Source of the DNA: Sphingomonas sp. PP-CE-3G-477
GTDB taxonomy: Bacteria > Pseudomonadota > Alphaproteobacteria > Sphingomonadales > Sphingomonadaceae
Assembly (NCBI RefSeq): GCF_003050745.1
Contig: NZ_QAOF01000004.1
Location: forward strand, 124,001-188,000
Direction: 5' to 3'
DNA length: 64,000 bases
This document shows positions 14,362 through 22,612 of the stretch, piece by piece (position 1 is the first letter of the stretch; each line of letters opens with the position of its first letter). The translations under genes and the position numbers were made by a program. A model generated the notes under the pieces. It was given only the letters and a program-made list of their open reading frames with translations. It was not told where the DNA came from and did no database searches.

Positions 14362-15483
14362 ATGCGGAAGCTTGCCGTCGTTCTGGCACTCGCCTCCACC
14401 GCTCTTGCTACTCCCGCCCTCGCCCGCGACAAGTCGTGGTACGTTGGCGTCGAAGGCGGTGCGATGATCGTTGAAGACATCGACTATGATATCGGCGCAT
14501 TGAACAATGCCGGTTCGGTCGATCATGACTATGGGTACGATGTCGACGCCGTAATGGGCTACGACTTTGGCGGTTTCCGCCTCGAAACCGAAGTCGGCTA
14601 CCGCAAGGCAACCGTGGACGGCTATTCGTCGACGACGACCACGCCAACGTTCGGTGCAACCGGCGTTCGCGGTAACGCAGGCGCAGGTAACTACGGCGGC
14701 GCCGGTGGTTCGTCGTCGGCTCTCAGCTTCATGCTGAACGGCCTTCTGGACTTCGGTCCGGACGATGGCATCCAGGGCTTCGTCGGCGGTGGTGTCGGTG
14801 TTGCTCGCGTCAAGGCGCAGTATGCACTCACCAACGGTGGCGACTTCCTGAACGACTCGGACACCGTGTTCGCGTATCAGGGTCTTGCCGGTATCCGCGC
14901 ACCGCTGACCGACCACATCGACGCGACGCTGAAGTATCGCTTCTTCAACGCCGAGAACGTCAAGCTGGTCGACGTTTCGAACCGCGTGTTCGACGGTCGC
15001 TATCGTTCGCACAGCATCCTTGGTGGTGTGACGTACAACTTCGGCGAGCCAGCAGCTCCGCCGCCGCCGCCGCCGGCACCTGCGCCTGAGCCAGTTCCGG
15101 CCCCGCCGGCACCCGTTCCGGAAGCAGTGGTCTGCTCGCCTGGTCCGTTCATCGTGTTCTTCGAATGGGACAAGTCGGACATCACGCCTGAGGCAGCGTC
15201 GATCCTCGACAACGCCGTCACGCAGTACCAGTCGTGTGGCAACGCACAGGTCATGCTGGCAGGTCACGCCGATAAGTCGGGTTCGGCATCGTACAACGTC
15301 GGTCTGTCGCAGCGCCGCGCAGATGGCGTGAAGGCATACCTGTCTTCGCATGCCATCCCGGACAGCGTCATCTCGACGGAAGCATTCGGCGAGAGCCGTC
15401 CGCGCGTCGAGACCGCCGATGGCGTTCGCGAAGTGCAGAACCGTCGCGTGGAAGTCACCTACGGTCCGGGTTCGGGCCAGTAA
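14362..15483 (+). CDS. OmpA-family outer-membrane protein
   Basis: A 373-residue outer-membrane protein. It has a signal peptide (cleavage after ATPALA, about residue 21). An eight-stranded beta barrel spans residues about 22-230, with aromatic strand ends and the YNFG end, and a proline- and alanine-rich linker covers about 231-258. The C-terminal OmpA peptidoglycan-binding domain contains FFEWDKSDITPEAASILDNA, AGHADKSGSASYNVGLSQRR and QNRRVEVTYG. It tethers the outer membrane to the cell wall. A GGGG site precedes the start. Codon use is more balanced than in the G-rich genes upstream, consistent with high expression. A hairpin terminator follows. Confidence 0.94.
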   Translation: MRKLAVVLALASTALATPALARDKSWYVGVEGGAMIVEDIDYDIGALNNAGSVDHDYGYDVDAVMGYDFGGFRLETEVGYRKATVDGYSSTTTTPTFGATGVRGNAGAGNYGGAGGSSSALSFMLNGLLDFGPDDGIQGFVGGGVGVARVKAQYALTNGGDFLNDSDTVFAYQGLAGIRAPLTDHIDATLKYRFFNAENVKLVDVSNRVFDGRYRSHSILGGVTYNFGEPAAPPPPPPAPAPEPVPAPPAPVPEAVVCSPGPFIVFFEWDKSDITPEAASILDNAVTQYQSCGNAQVMLAGHADKSGSASYNVGLSQRRADGVKAYLSSHAIPDSVISTEAFGESRPRVETADGVREVQNRRVEVTYGPGSGQ

Positions 15484-15528
15484 GACTTTCGCCGATCGGC
15501 TCTCGGGTCGGTTACGGAATGAAGATCG

Positions 15529-15563
15529 GGGAGGTCGGCGAAAGCCGGCCTCCCTTTTCTTTT
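15529..15563 (+). terminator. Rho-independent terminator after the OmpA gene
   Basis: GGGAGGTCGGC pairs with GCCGGCCTCCC (11 pairs, one G-T wobble) around a four-base GAAA loop, followed by TTTTCTTTT. Confidence 0.9.
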
Positions 15564-15732
15564 GTCGAGCGTGCGGACCGTGGCTCGGTGAGTTTGCTGA
15601 AGAGGGTTGGAGACCGGGGCTGCCTGTAGCATCCGTGATGGCGGCAGCGACGCTCCGGATCCCGCACACCTATGCGAACGCCATCACCTGTTTACGAAGC
15701 CGACAAGTGATTATGCAGTCGATCCGGCGCGA

Positions 15733-15888
15733 TCAGCGCCGCGCCCAGATCCTTCGCACGACGATCCACAGCACGACCGCAATTACGACTGCAAGGATCA
15801 ACGCGCCCGCAACCGCTCCGGCGACCCGAAAGATCCCCCAGAACAACGCCTCGACGAAGCGGCCGACCGCCACCGAAAGGCCGATCAT
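15733..15888 (-). CDS. Possible 51-residue single-pass membrane protein
   Basis: An ATG-started minus-strand frame gives MIGLSVAVGRFVEALFWGI and then a long hydrophobic helix (about residues 22-44, rich in A, V, I and L), ending in a basic WIVVRRIWARR tail. This positive-inside pattern is that of a small inner-membrane protein, and similar tiny genes often escape annotation. There is no strong ribosome site, and I know no named family, so it may be a chance frame. It occupies the otherwise empty 400 bases between the OmpA terminator and ubiA; the rest of that gap shows nothing I can assign. Confidence 0.4.
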   Translation of the reverse strand: MIGLSVAVGRFVEALFWGIFRVAGAVAGALILAVVIAVVLWIVVRRIWARR

Positions 15889-15970
15889 GCGAGAGGGTCC
15901 GAACGCGTCACGCCCCCTCGGTACCCGGCAAAGGCTTGCGCGCCAAACCCCGTCTTCCTACGCCTCCGCC

Positions 15971-16912
15971 ATGCAGACCAAGCCGAGCCACGCGGAAATC
16001 GTCCCCGACAGCGAACACCGAGGGTTGGTTGACCGCCTCCCGCCAACTCTCCGCGGCTTGGCCCTCCTCGCCCGCTTCGACAGGCCGATCGGCTGGTGGC
16101 TGCTGTTCTGGCCCGGCGCCTGGGGCGTCGCGCTCGCCGGTGGCGCGGTGCAGCGCTGGGACCTAATCCTGTGGCTCCTCCTCGGCAGCATCGCGATGCG
16201 CGGCGCGGGGTGCGTGTTCAACGACATCATCGACCGCGACCTCGACGCGCAGGTCGCGCGCACCCGCGCGCGACCGATCCCGAGCGGCCTCGTCTCGACC
16301 AAGCTTGCCTGGGTCTGGCTCGTGGCGCTGTGCCTGATCGGGTTCGTCGTCCTGCTGCAACTCACCTTCTTCGCCGCGATCGTCGCGCTCGCCAGCCTAG
16401 CGCCGGTCGCCGCCTACCCGTTCATGAAGCGCATCACCTGGTGGCCGCAGGCGTGGCTCGGCATCGTCTTCTCCTGGGCGCTGCTGGTCGGCTGGAGCGA
16501 CATTGCCGGCGCGCTCGATACGCCGATGTGGCTGCTCTACGCGGGTTCGATCGCATGGGTGATCGGCTACGACACGATCTACGCGCTGCAGGACCGCGAG
16601 GATGACGCGATGATCGGCATCCGCTCGTCCGCGCTTCGCATGGGTACGCATGTGAAGGCCGGCGTCGGCATCTTCTACGTCGCCACCGTCGTTTTATGGG
16701 CCGCAGCCTTCTGGCAAGTCCGCCCCGACCCGCTCGCGATTGCTGCGCTCGTGCCCGTCGCGCTCCACCTTGCATGGCAGGTCGGTACCCTCCAACCGAA
16801 CACGCATGAGGGCGCCGGCACCGCAGCACTGGCCCGCTTTCGCGCGAACCGTTTCGCCGGACTGCTGATGTTCCTAGCCTGCGTGGTTGTCGGCACGGGC
16901 CTGCATCCCTAA
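15971..16912 (+). CDS. ubiA: 4-hydroxybenzoate polyprenyltransferase UbiA
   Basis: A 313-residue integral membrane enzyme that attaches the polyprenyl tail to 4-hydroxybenzoate in ubiquinone synthesis. The family motif, an aspartate-rich NDIIDRDLDAQVARTRARPI (about residues 85-104), is followed by the second one, YALQDREDD (about residues 203-211). Both bind magnesium and the prenyl diphosphate. About eight membrane helices are visible. The ATG at 15971 gives the normal length; a much longer in-frame reading upstream is compositionally different and spans other features. It is followed after 9 bases by pmbA. The plus strand is C-rich from here on. Confidence 0.95.
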   Translation: MQTKPSHAEIVPDSEHRGLVDRLPPTLRGLALLARFDRPIGWWLLFWPGAWGVALAGGAVQRWDLILWLLLGSIAMRGAGCVFNDIIDRDLDAQVARTRARPIPSGLVSTKLAWVWLVALCLIGFVVLLQLTFFAAIVALASLAPVAAYPFMKRITWWPQAWLGIVFSWALLVGWSDIAGALDTPMWLLYAGSIAWVIGYDTIYALQDREDDAMIGIRSSALRMGTHVKAGVGIFYVATVVLWAAAFWQVRPDPLAIAALVPVALHLAWQVGTLQPNTHEGAGTAALARFRANRFAGLLMFLACVVVGTGLHP

Positions 16913-16921
16913 CTCGCTGAT

Positions 16922-18268
16922 ATGCTGACCCCAGACCAAGCCCGCGACCGCGCCCACGACATCGTCCAGCGCGCGAGGGCGGCGGGTGCCGACGCCGCCG
17001 ACGCGGTCTTCGCCGCCGATGCCGCGCTCGACGTGTCGATCCGCCTCGGCAAGCTCGAGGATATAGGCCGCTCCGAAAGCGAGGACCTCGGCCTGCGCGT
17101 ATTCGTCGGCCAGCGCTCCGCCAGCGTCTCGACCTCCGACCTCTCGACGGCGGCGATGGACGCGCTCGTCGAACGCGCGGTGGCAATGGCGCGCGAGGCC
17201 CCGGAGGACCCATGGGCCGGCCTTGCCCCCGCCGATCGCCTGCTCCATGGCATCATCCCGATGCTCGGCCTGGACGACGGTGGCGAAGCCAGCCCCGAGC
17301 AACTCCGCGACGCCGCGCTAGAAGCCGAAGACGCCGCCCGCGCAGTCCCCGGCGTCTCGAACAGCGAAGGCGGCGGCGCCAGCGCCTCGCGCAGCGTCTG
17401 GGCCTTGGCCACAAGCCACGGGTTCGCCGGCGCCTATGCCGCGACCGGCTACGGCGTGTCGGCCAGTGTGCTTGCCGGTGAAGGCGGCGGCATGCAGCGT
17501 GACTACGCGCACAGCAGCGCCCGCCTCCGCGCACATCTCGAATCACCGGAAGCGATCGGTCGCCGCGCCGGCGAACAGGCGGTCGCCCGCCTGAACCCCG
17601 GTCGCCTCGTCAGCGGCCCCACGACGATCGTCTACGATCGCCGCGTTGGCGGATCGCTGGTCGGTCACATGCTCGGCGCGATCTCCGGCCAGGCGATCAC
17701 GCGGAAAACGAGCTTCCTCCTCGACTCGCTCGGCAGCCAGGTGTTCGCGCACGGCATCACCATCCGCGACGATCCGCACCGCCCGCACGGCCTGCGCTCG
17801 CGTCCGTTCGATGGCGAAGGCCTGCCCGTCTCGCCGAGCGACATCATCGAGGATGGCATGCTCGAACGCTGGCTGCTTGATTCCGCCTCGGCGCGGCAAC
17901 TCGGCCTCGAACCGACCGGCCATGCTGCGCGCGGTGTCGGCGGCGGGCCCGGCGTTTCCACCAGCAACGTGTTCATGGAGCCGGGCCACGTACCCCTCGA
18001 AACGCTGATCGCCGACATTGAATCGGGCGTCTATGTCACCGAACTGATGGGCGGCGGCGCGAACGGCGTGACCGGCGACTACAGCCGTGGCGCAGCGGGC
18101 TTCCGGATCGAGAACGGACAGATCACCACGCCGGTCGCCGAGTTCACGATCGCGGGCAACGTCAAGGACATGTTCCTGGCGATGACCCCGGCGAACGACC
18201 TGGAATTCCGCTACGGCGTCAATGTGCCGACGCTGCGCGTGGAGGGCATGACGGTGGCGAGTGGCTGA
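16922..18268 (+). CDS. pmbA: TldD/PmbA family metalloprotease (PmbA/TldE)
   Basis: A 448-residue TldE-like subunit. In E. coli the TldD-TldE pair cleaves small peptides such as unfolded CcdA and the microcin B17 leader. The family's landmarks are visible: SESEDLGLRVFVGQRSASVSTSDLS near the start, the central GPTTIVYDRRVGGSLVGHMLGAISG, GVGGGPGVSTSNVFMEPG, and the C-terminal VTGDYSRGAAGFRIENG. It starts 9 bases after ubiA, and its end overlaps the cysQ start by 8 bases. No tldD gene is in this window. A role in peptide clearance is expected from the family. Confidence 0.93.
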   Translation: MLTPDQARDRAHDIVQRARAAGADAADAVFAADAALDVSIRLGKLEDIGRSESEDLGLRVFVGQRSASVSTSDLSTAAMDALVERAVAMAREAPEDPWAGLAPADRLLHGIIPMLGLDDGGEASPEQLRDAALEAEDAARAVPGVSNSEGGGASASRSVWALATSHGFAGAYAATGYGVSASVLAGEGGGMQRDYAHSSARLRAHLESPEAIGRRAGEQAVARLNPGRLVSGPTTIVYDRRVGGSLVGHMLGAISGQAITRKTSFLLDSLGSQVFAHGITIRDDPHRPHGLRSRPFDGEGLPVSPSDIIEDGMLERWLLDSASARQLGLEPTGHAARGVGGGPGVSTSNVFMEPGHVPLETLIADIESGVYVTELMGGGANGVTGDYSRGAAGFRIENGQITTPVAEFTIAGNVKDMFLAMTPANDLEFRYGVNVPTLRVEGMTVASG

Positions 18269-19088
18269 CCGGCGGCCCAGTTCTGGGCGATCCCCGGAGC
18301 GGTCGCCGGCATGGCTGCGCGCAATGGCGGACGCGGTAGCTAAGATTGCCGCGGAGGCGGGCGCGATGGCGCTAGACCGCTTCGACACCGACTTTCAGCG
18401 CTGGGAGAAGACCCCCGGCAGCCCGGTCTGCGAACTCGACATCGCGATCGACGGGATGCTCAAGGCGCGGCTGTCGACCCTTCTCCCGGAAGCCGGCTGG
18501 CTGTCCGAGGAGACCGCCGACAACGCCGACCGCCTCGCCCACGACCTGCTCTGGGTGGTAGACCCGATCGACGGAACGCGAGACTATATCCGCGCACGTC
18601 CCGGCTGGTGCGTCTCGGTCGCGCTGGTCGATCGCGGCAAGCCGGTGATCGGCATCCTCGAAGCCCCCTCCCGCGACGAACGCTGGCACGCGGTCGCAGG
18701 GCAGGGGGCCACCCGCAACGGCATCCCGCTGAAGGCTGGCGACCGAACCGACTTCCCCGGTAGCCGAACCTCGGTGGACGCCCTCCCCAAAGCCGACCGA
18801 GACCTCGTCATGGTCCACAAGCCCAACTCGATCGCCCTACGCATAGCGATGGTCGCCGCCGACGAAGCCGACCTCGTCGCCACGCTCCGCTGGGGCAACG
18901 AATGGGACATCGCCGCCGCTATCCTCGTCGCAAGCGAAGCGGGTGCGACGGTGAGCGACGCGCTCGGCGCGCCGCTGGTCTTCAACAAGCCGCGTCCGCA
19001 GGCGTTCGGCGTGCTGACCAGCGTACCGGGCATTCATGCCGCCGCGGTGGCGCGGCTCGCCGACCGGGCACGCGTGGGTACCGACTAA
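18261..19088 (+). CDS. cysQ: 3'(2'),5'-bisphosphate nucleotidase / inositol monophosphatase family
   Basis: A 275-residue magnesium-dependent phosphatase of the IMPase fold. WLSEETADNADRLA gives the first metal-binding glutamates. LLWVVDPIDGTRDYIRARPGW is the DPIDGT signature. The C-terminal GNEWDIAAAILVASEAGA carries the third metal aspartate. CysQ-type enzymes remove 3'-phosphoadenosine phosphate made in sulfate assimilation. The nearest complete start is a GTG at 18261 inside pmbA (8-base overlap). An internal ATG at 18324 (MADAVAKIAAEAG) is closer to the usual N-terminus and equally possible. Substrate choice between PAP and inositol phosphate cannot be read from the sequence. Confidence 0.88.
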   Translation: MADRRPSSGRSPERSPAWLRAMADAVAKIAAEAGAMALDRFDTDFQRWEKTPGSPVCELDIAIDGMLKARLSTLLPEAGWLSEETADNADRLAHDLLWVVDPIDGTRDYIRARPGWCVSVALVDRGKPVIGILEAPSRDERWHAVAGQGATRNGIPLKAGDRTDFPGSRTSVDALPKADRDLVMVHKPNSIALRIAMVAADEADLVATLRWGNEWDIAAAILVASEAGATVSDALGAPLVFNKPRPQAFGVLTSVPGIHAAAVARLADRARVGTD

Positions 19089-19099
19089 ATACCCTACGA

Positions 19100-20230
19100 T
19101 CAGCGGTGAGCGGTCACCGATTTTTCAGGCTCGGTCAGATCGAGAACCTGCAATTCGGCGGGGCCCGCCCGCCTACGGACCAAGCTGCCGGTCGGGACGA
19201 GATAGGTACCGCGCAAGGTGAACCGCTCGACCAGATATGTGCCGGGATCGCCTGCGGTTGCGGCATTTCCCGTGTAGCGACGGTCGGATATCTGGCTCAA
19301 CAGATCCTTCGCCCACGCCGTCGATCGCGATCCACGCAAGATCTCCGGCTCACTGGTCCTGCCGTCGGGCCTAATCCAGAATCCGATATCGACCCATTGG
19401 ATCGGGCCATAGTCGGACGGCCGGGTGGGAATTGGATCAACGACATCGAACTTTGCGGTGTTGATCTTGGCCGCCATCTCCGCGGTCGGCTTGTAGGGAG
19501 GCGCCCAGATCAGCACGGGGCGCGTCGAGGCGTCATGATCGATCGCGCGTACCAGCCGATCGACCTGCCCGTCATCGGCACGCTTCGCGGCCAGCCGTAA
19601 CCTCACCACCTGCATCGCCATGCGGAGCGTCGGATCCGACGCGTCGGGTCGCGCTTCGGCTTCGGTCATCAATCGCGCGGCGCCTGCGGTATCGCCGTGT
19701 GCGTTCGCAAGGCCGACGCGCCGCAGAACCGCCTGCAACGCCAATATCGTATTACCGTGTTGCAGCGCTTGCCGCTCGACCGCGTGGTACGAAAGCTCGG
19801 CCGATCTCGCATTCCCCAGCTGGGCCCACATGTCGCCCGTCGCGAACGCCGCGGCGAGCACCGCCGGATCGTCGGGCGGGAGGTTATCGCGCAAGACCCG
19901 CACCTGTCGACCGACCGCCGTTCTGAAGGCATCCATATCGCCGTCGTGTCGCGAAACCGTCGCATAGGCCTCATAGATCGCCGCGAGCGGTTTCGGTGCC
20001 GTCGCGGCGTTTCGCTTGTTGCGCGATGCCGCCGCGGCCAAGGTATTGCGCGCCTTGACGTACGCCCCTTCGCGAAACTGTCGTTCGGCATACGCTATCG
20101 AAACCTGCGCATCGCAGAGCGGCGGACAGGCTTGCTGGATGCATTCCCGATAGGCATCGTCCAGCCGCTTCCCGGCAACGACGATTTCGGGAGCGATCTG
20201 TGTCGTCAGCAGAAGCAACAGCGCGATCAT
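19100..20230 (-). CDS. Exported protein with helical repeats and a TonB-like end, function unknown
   Basis: A 376-residue protein with a short signal peptide (MIALLLLLTTQIAPEIVVAG). Residues about 25-230 are alanine-rich paired helices resembling tetratricopeptide repeats (for example QVSIAYAERQFREGAYVKAR, AAIYEAYATVSRHDGD). The C-terminal region has IQWVDIGFWIRPDGRTSEPE and SRSTAWAKDLLSQISDRRY. This resembles the TonB C-terminal fold (a strand, then an alternating pattern ending with a basic YxP-like loop), but the match is weak. A GGAG site precedes the ATG. It is convergent with cysQ. A periplasmic interaction role is likely but not demonstrable. Confidence 0.65.
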   Translation of the reverse strand: MIALLLLLTTQIAPEIVVAGKRLDDAYRECIQQACPPLCDAQVSIAYAERQFREGAYVKARNTLAAAASRNKRNAATAPKPLAAIYEAYATVSRHDGDMDAFRTAVGRQVRVLRDNLPPDDPAVLAAAFATGDMWAQLGNARSAELSYHAVERQALQHGNTILALQAVLRRVGLANAHGDTAGAARLMTEAEARPDASDPTLRMAMQVVRLRLAAKRADDGQVDRLVRAIDHDASTRPVLIWAPPYKPTAEMAAKINTAKFDVVDPIPTRPSDYGPIQWVDIGFWIRPDGRTSEPEILRGSRSTAWAKDLLSQISDRRYTGNAATAGDPGTYLVERFTLRGTYLVPTGSLVRRRAGPAELQVLDLTEPEKSVTAHR

Positions 20231-20345
20231 GGCCTGGTCTCCGAATACGTGCGCCCAGTCTAAGCGAATCGTCCGGGCTGCAAAGTCGAGATACGATCGA
20301 GTTTGAACCTAATGATCGTGATGCCGGTGCTCGATCTCCCGTCGA

Positions 20346-20531
20346 TCAAAGACCCGTCGGCGTCCCGGATACGCGCTTGCCCTTCGTCCGGCTGGTCAGG
20401 TGGAAGTGCAGGCACCGATCGCAGCGATAGGCCCTCAGCGGTACGCGTCCGGTCTGCGCCACGACGAGCGCGTCGGCTTCGGAGACGAAGCGCGCCTTTC
20501 TGCGGCAGACGCTGAGACGGGTACGCTTCAC
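20346..20531 (-). CDS. Small zinc-ribbon-like protein
   Basis: A 61-residue basic protein with a CDRC pair (YRCDRCLHFHLTSRTKG) and further cysteine and histidine residues that suggest one metal site. Small proteins with a YRCxxCxxWHLTS-like ending are common in alphaproteobacteria and phages, but their function is unknown. The start is a GTG 4 bases after the stop of the upstream gene, with AAGGA placed across that stop codon. This suggests it is the third gene of the telA operon. Confidence 0.6.
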   Translation of the reverse strand: MKRTRLSVCRRKARFVSEADALVVAQTGRVPLRAYRCDRCLHFHLTSRTKGKRVSGTPTGL

Positions 20532-20535
20532 CCGA

Positions 20536-21243
20536 TCAGTCCTTGTACTTCATCTCCAAGAATCGGCCGCGGGTCGACAAATTGTCGAGGTCGCTCTGTG
20601 CGAGGCGGGCGGTCATCTCGCCGATTTCCTGTTCGATCAGCTTCAGGCCGTCGACCAGTTCGGCGTCGGGCGAGCGACCGTTGCGCGGGGTGGTGCGGAG
20701 CGAAGCCGGCACCTTTTCGTAATCCTTGACGAAGGCGGGGAGTTGTTCGCCGATCAGTTTCCGGACGTCGACCGCTTCCTGCGTGTTCGCGTCGAGCGTC
20801 GCGAGTTGCGGGGTCAGCGTTTCGAGACGCAGGCCGATCCGGTCGACCAGCGTCATCGCGGGTGCGGGGAGGGCGGGGCGTTGCGCTTCCAGCCAGCGTT
20901 CGGTCTGCGCCGGCAGCGCACGGATATCGACCGCCGCGAGCCGCTCGGGCGTGGGCGCACGTTCCGCCGGCCAGACCGCGAACAACACCGTGGCGGCGAC
21001 CAGCAGCGCCATCACCAGCATTGCGCCGCCGATCCCGAGCGGCACGATCCAGCCGATCACCATCGCCGCGATCAGGATCGCGACGTCGGCGACCGCGATC
21101 CGGGTCAGTCGCTTGCCGATCGCCTGTGTTTGCCTGGTCCGCCCCCGCGATGGCGAGCGTCCGATGGCGGTGCCCGTCCGGTCGACGGAAATGCGCGACC
21201 AGGAGGCGCGGGCGCTGGCGATGGCGTCGTCGACTTCGCTCAC
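20536..21243 (-). CDS. Two-helix membrane protein next to telA (XpaC-like candidate)
   Basis: A 235-residue protein with a basic N-terminal region (about residues 1-48) and two adjacent membrane helices (about 50-70 and 72-92). A long soluble helical C-terminal part follows (TLVDRIGLRLETLTPQLATLD, LDNLSTRGRFLEMKYKD). Gene order, right after telA, recalls the XpaC/YceG-type partner found beside TelA/YceH proteins in other bacteria, which also have N-terminal membrane helices and a helical tail. I can name it only as a candidate XpaC-like partner. Start is a GTG 5 bases after the telA stop. Confidence 0.65.
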   Translation of the reverse strand: MSEVDDAIASARASWSRISVDRTGTAIGRSPSRGRTRQTQAIGKRLTRIAVADVAILIAAMVIGWIVPLGIGGAMLVMALLVAATVLFAVWPAERAPTPERLAAVDIRALPAQTERWLEAQRPALPAPAMTLVDRIGLRLETLTPQLATLDANTQEAVDVRKLIGEQLPAFVKDYEKVPASLRTTPRNGRSPDAELVDGLKLIEQEIGEMTARLAQSDLDNLSTRGRFLEMKYKD

Positions 21244-21248
21244 GGGGG

Positions 21249-22460
21249 TTACATCGCCTCCAGCTTGAACGGGCTGGCGGAAGGTCCGCCGAGCTGCCCC
21301 TGCGTCGCGCCTTCGGCCCGCGCGATATACCCACGGGATTTATCGACCTCGTTCGACAGCGCGCCGACGGTGACCTTCATCGAATCGAGCGCCTTCAGCT
21401 TGAACACTTCGATCGCGTCCATCGTGTCGTAGATATTCTGGAATGCGCGTTGCAGCGTTTCCAGCGGGATCGTCGCCGACGCGGCCTGTTCGTGGATCTG
21501 CGCGGTCTGCGATTTGAGCAGCTTGCCGGTCGAATCGATGATGTTCGCGGTCGTCGTGTTGAGCGCGGTGATCTGCTCCAGCACCAGCTTCTGGTTGGTC
21601 AGCGCCTGCGCCACCGTCACCGCGGTCCGCAGCGCCGAGACGGTCGTGGTCGACGCGCGATCGACGCCCTTCACCAGCTCGACATTGTTCTTCTTGACCA
21701 GGTCGAGCGCGAGATAGCCCTGCACGGTCACCGCCATCTGCGTCAGCAGGTCCTGCGTGCGCTGGCGCGTATAGAACAACGCCGTCTCGCGGATCGCCTT
21801 CGCCTTGGCGGGATCGCTGTGGTCGAGGTCGTTGGCGACGTCCTCCAGCTTGGCGTCCATCGTCTTCGACAGATGAATCATCTGCTCGAGCCGACCCATC
21901 GCCGCCCACAAATTCGCGCGCTCGGTATCGATCGCGGCATTGTCCATCAGCAGCTCGTCCTTGCCCGAGCCGAGGCTCTTCAGGATCTGCGCGATGTGCG
22001 TCTGCGAGGACTTATAGCCGTCGAAATAATTGCGCATCTTGCCACCGAACGGGATGATCCCGAACAGCTTCTGCGGCGCGGTAAGGTTGCCCTTCTTGCC
22101 GGGATCGAGATCCTCGACGACGCGGCGCAGCTCGGCGAGGTCCTTGCCGACGCCGGTTTCCTGATCCATCGCCTTGACCGGGCGATCGAGGAAGCGGTTC
22201 GACTGGCCGGCGGCCTCGCGGATTTCCTTCGCGCCCATCGCGGTGATCGCATCGACGCGCTTGCCGAATTCGGGCGAATTGACGTCCTGCGCGACGAGAT
22301 CGGTGACGAAGCCCGACACGCGCTCCTCCAGCTGCGACTTCACGCCGGCATCGACGGGCACCAGTCCGGACGCCTTCGCGGCGGCAACGGTCGGCACCGG
22401 ATCGGGCGGGGTCAGCACCAGGCCCGGCTCTTCCGTCAGCGTGTTCGGGGTCGTCGCCAT
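21249..22460 (-). CDS. telA: Toxic-anion resistance protein TelA/KlaA family
   Basis: A 403-residue TelA-family protein. It shows the family's central helices (VKAMDQETGVGKDLAELRRVVEDLDPGKKG, FGIIPFGGKMRNYFDGYKSSQ) and the conserved LALDLVKKNNVELVKGVDRASTTTVSALRTAV region. The C-terminal half is a long helical bundle. Members are linked to tellurite and other toxic-anion or envelope stress resistance; the mechanism is unclear. I place the start at the ATG at 22460 with GGAG 10 bases upstream. A longer in-frame reading has no conserved features. It leads a three-gene operon and is divergent from the oxidoreductase at 22613. Confidence 0.92.
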   Translation of the reverse strand: MATTPNTLTEEPGLVLTPPDPVPTVAAAKASGLVPVDAGVKSQLEERVSGFVTDLVAQDVNSPEFGKRVDAITAMGAKEIREAAGQSNRFLDRPVKAMDQETGVGKDLAELRRVVEDLDPGKKGNLTAPQKLFGIIPFGGKMRNYFDGYKSSQTHIAQILKSLGSGKDELLMDNAAIDTERANLWAAMGRLEQMIHLSKTMDAKLEDVANDLDHSDPAKAKAIRETALFYTRQRTQDLLTQMAVTVQGYLALDLVKKNNVELVKGVDRASTTTVSALRTAVTVAQALTNQKLVLEQITALNTTTANIIDSTGKLLKSQTAQIHEQAASATIPLETLQRAFQNIYDTMDAIEVFKLKALDSMKVTVGALSNEVDKSRGYIARAEGATQGQLGGPSASPFKLEAM

Positions 22461-22612
22461 GCTTATGTCTCCGTTCGGTGGGGCATCGTGGCTGGAACCC
22501 GCCCCGCGTTCAAGTGGCGTATATAGATAATACACCCAGGCTTGCCAACAGCTCTCCTTGAAACCGGGTGGCCGTGTGGACAGCTTGTCGGCGACATCAC
22601 AGGAGTTCCAGC

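Noticed and set aside
15350..15970. Upstream extension of the ubiA frame by about 200 codons
   Set aside because: The extra part overlaps the OmpA gene, its terminator and a probable minus-strand small gene, and has no conserved look; the ATG at 15971 gives the normal UbiA N-terminus.
14244..15970. Possible dif site at the apparent composition switch
   Set aside because: I looked for an XerCD-type 28-base site with a CATAAT-like core and saw no convincing match in these bases.
20862..22526. Plus-strand frame of over 500 codons opposite telA
   Set aside because: Antisense shadow caused by high GC; arginine- and glutamine-rich with no domain, while telA has clear motifs and a ribosome site.
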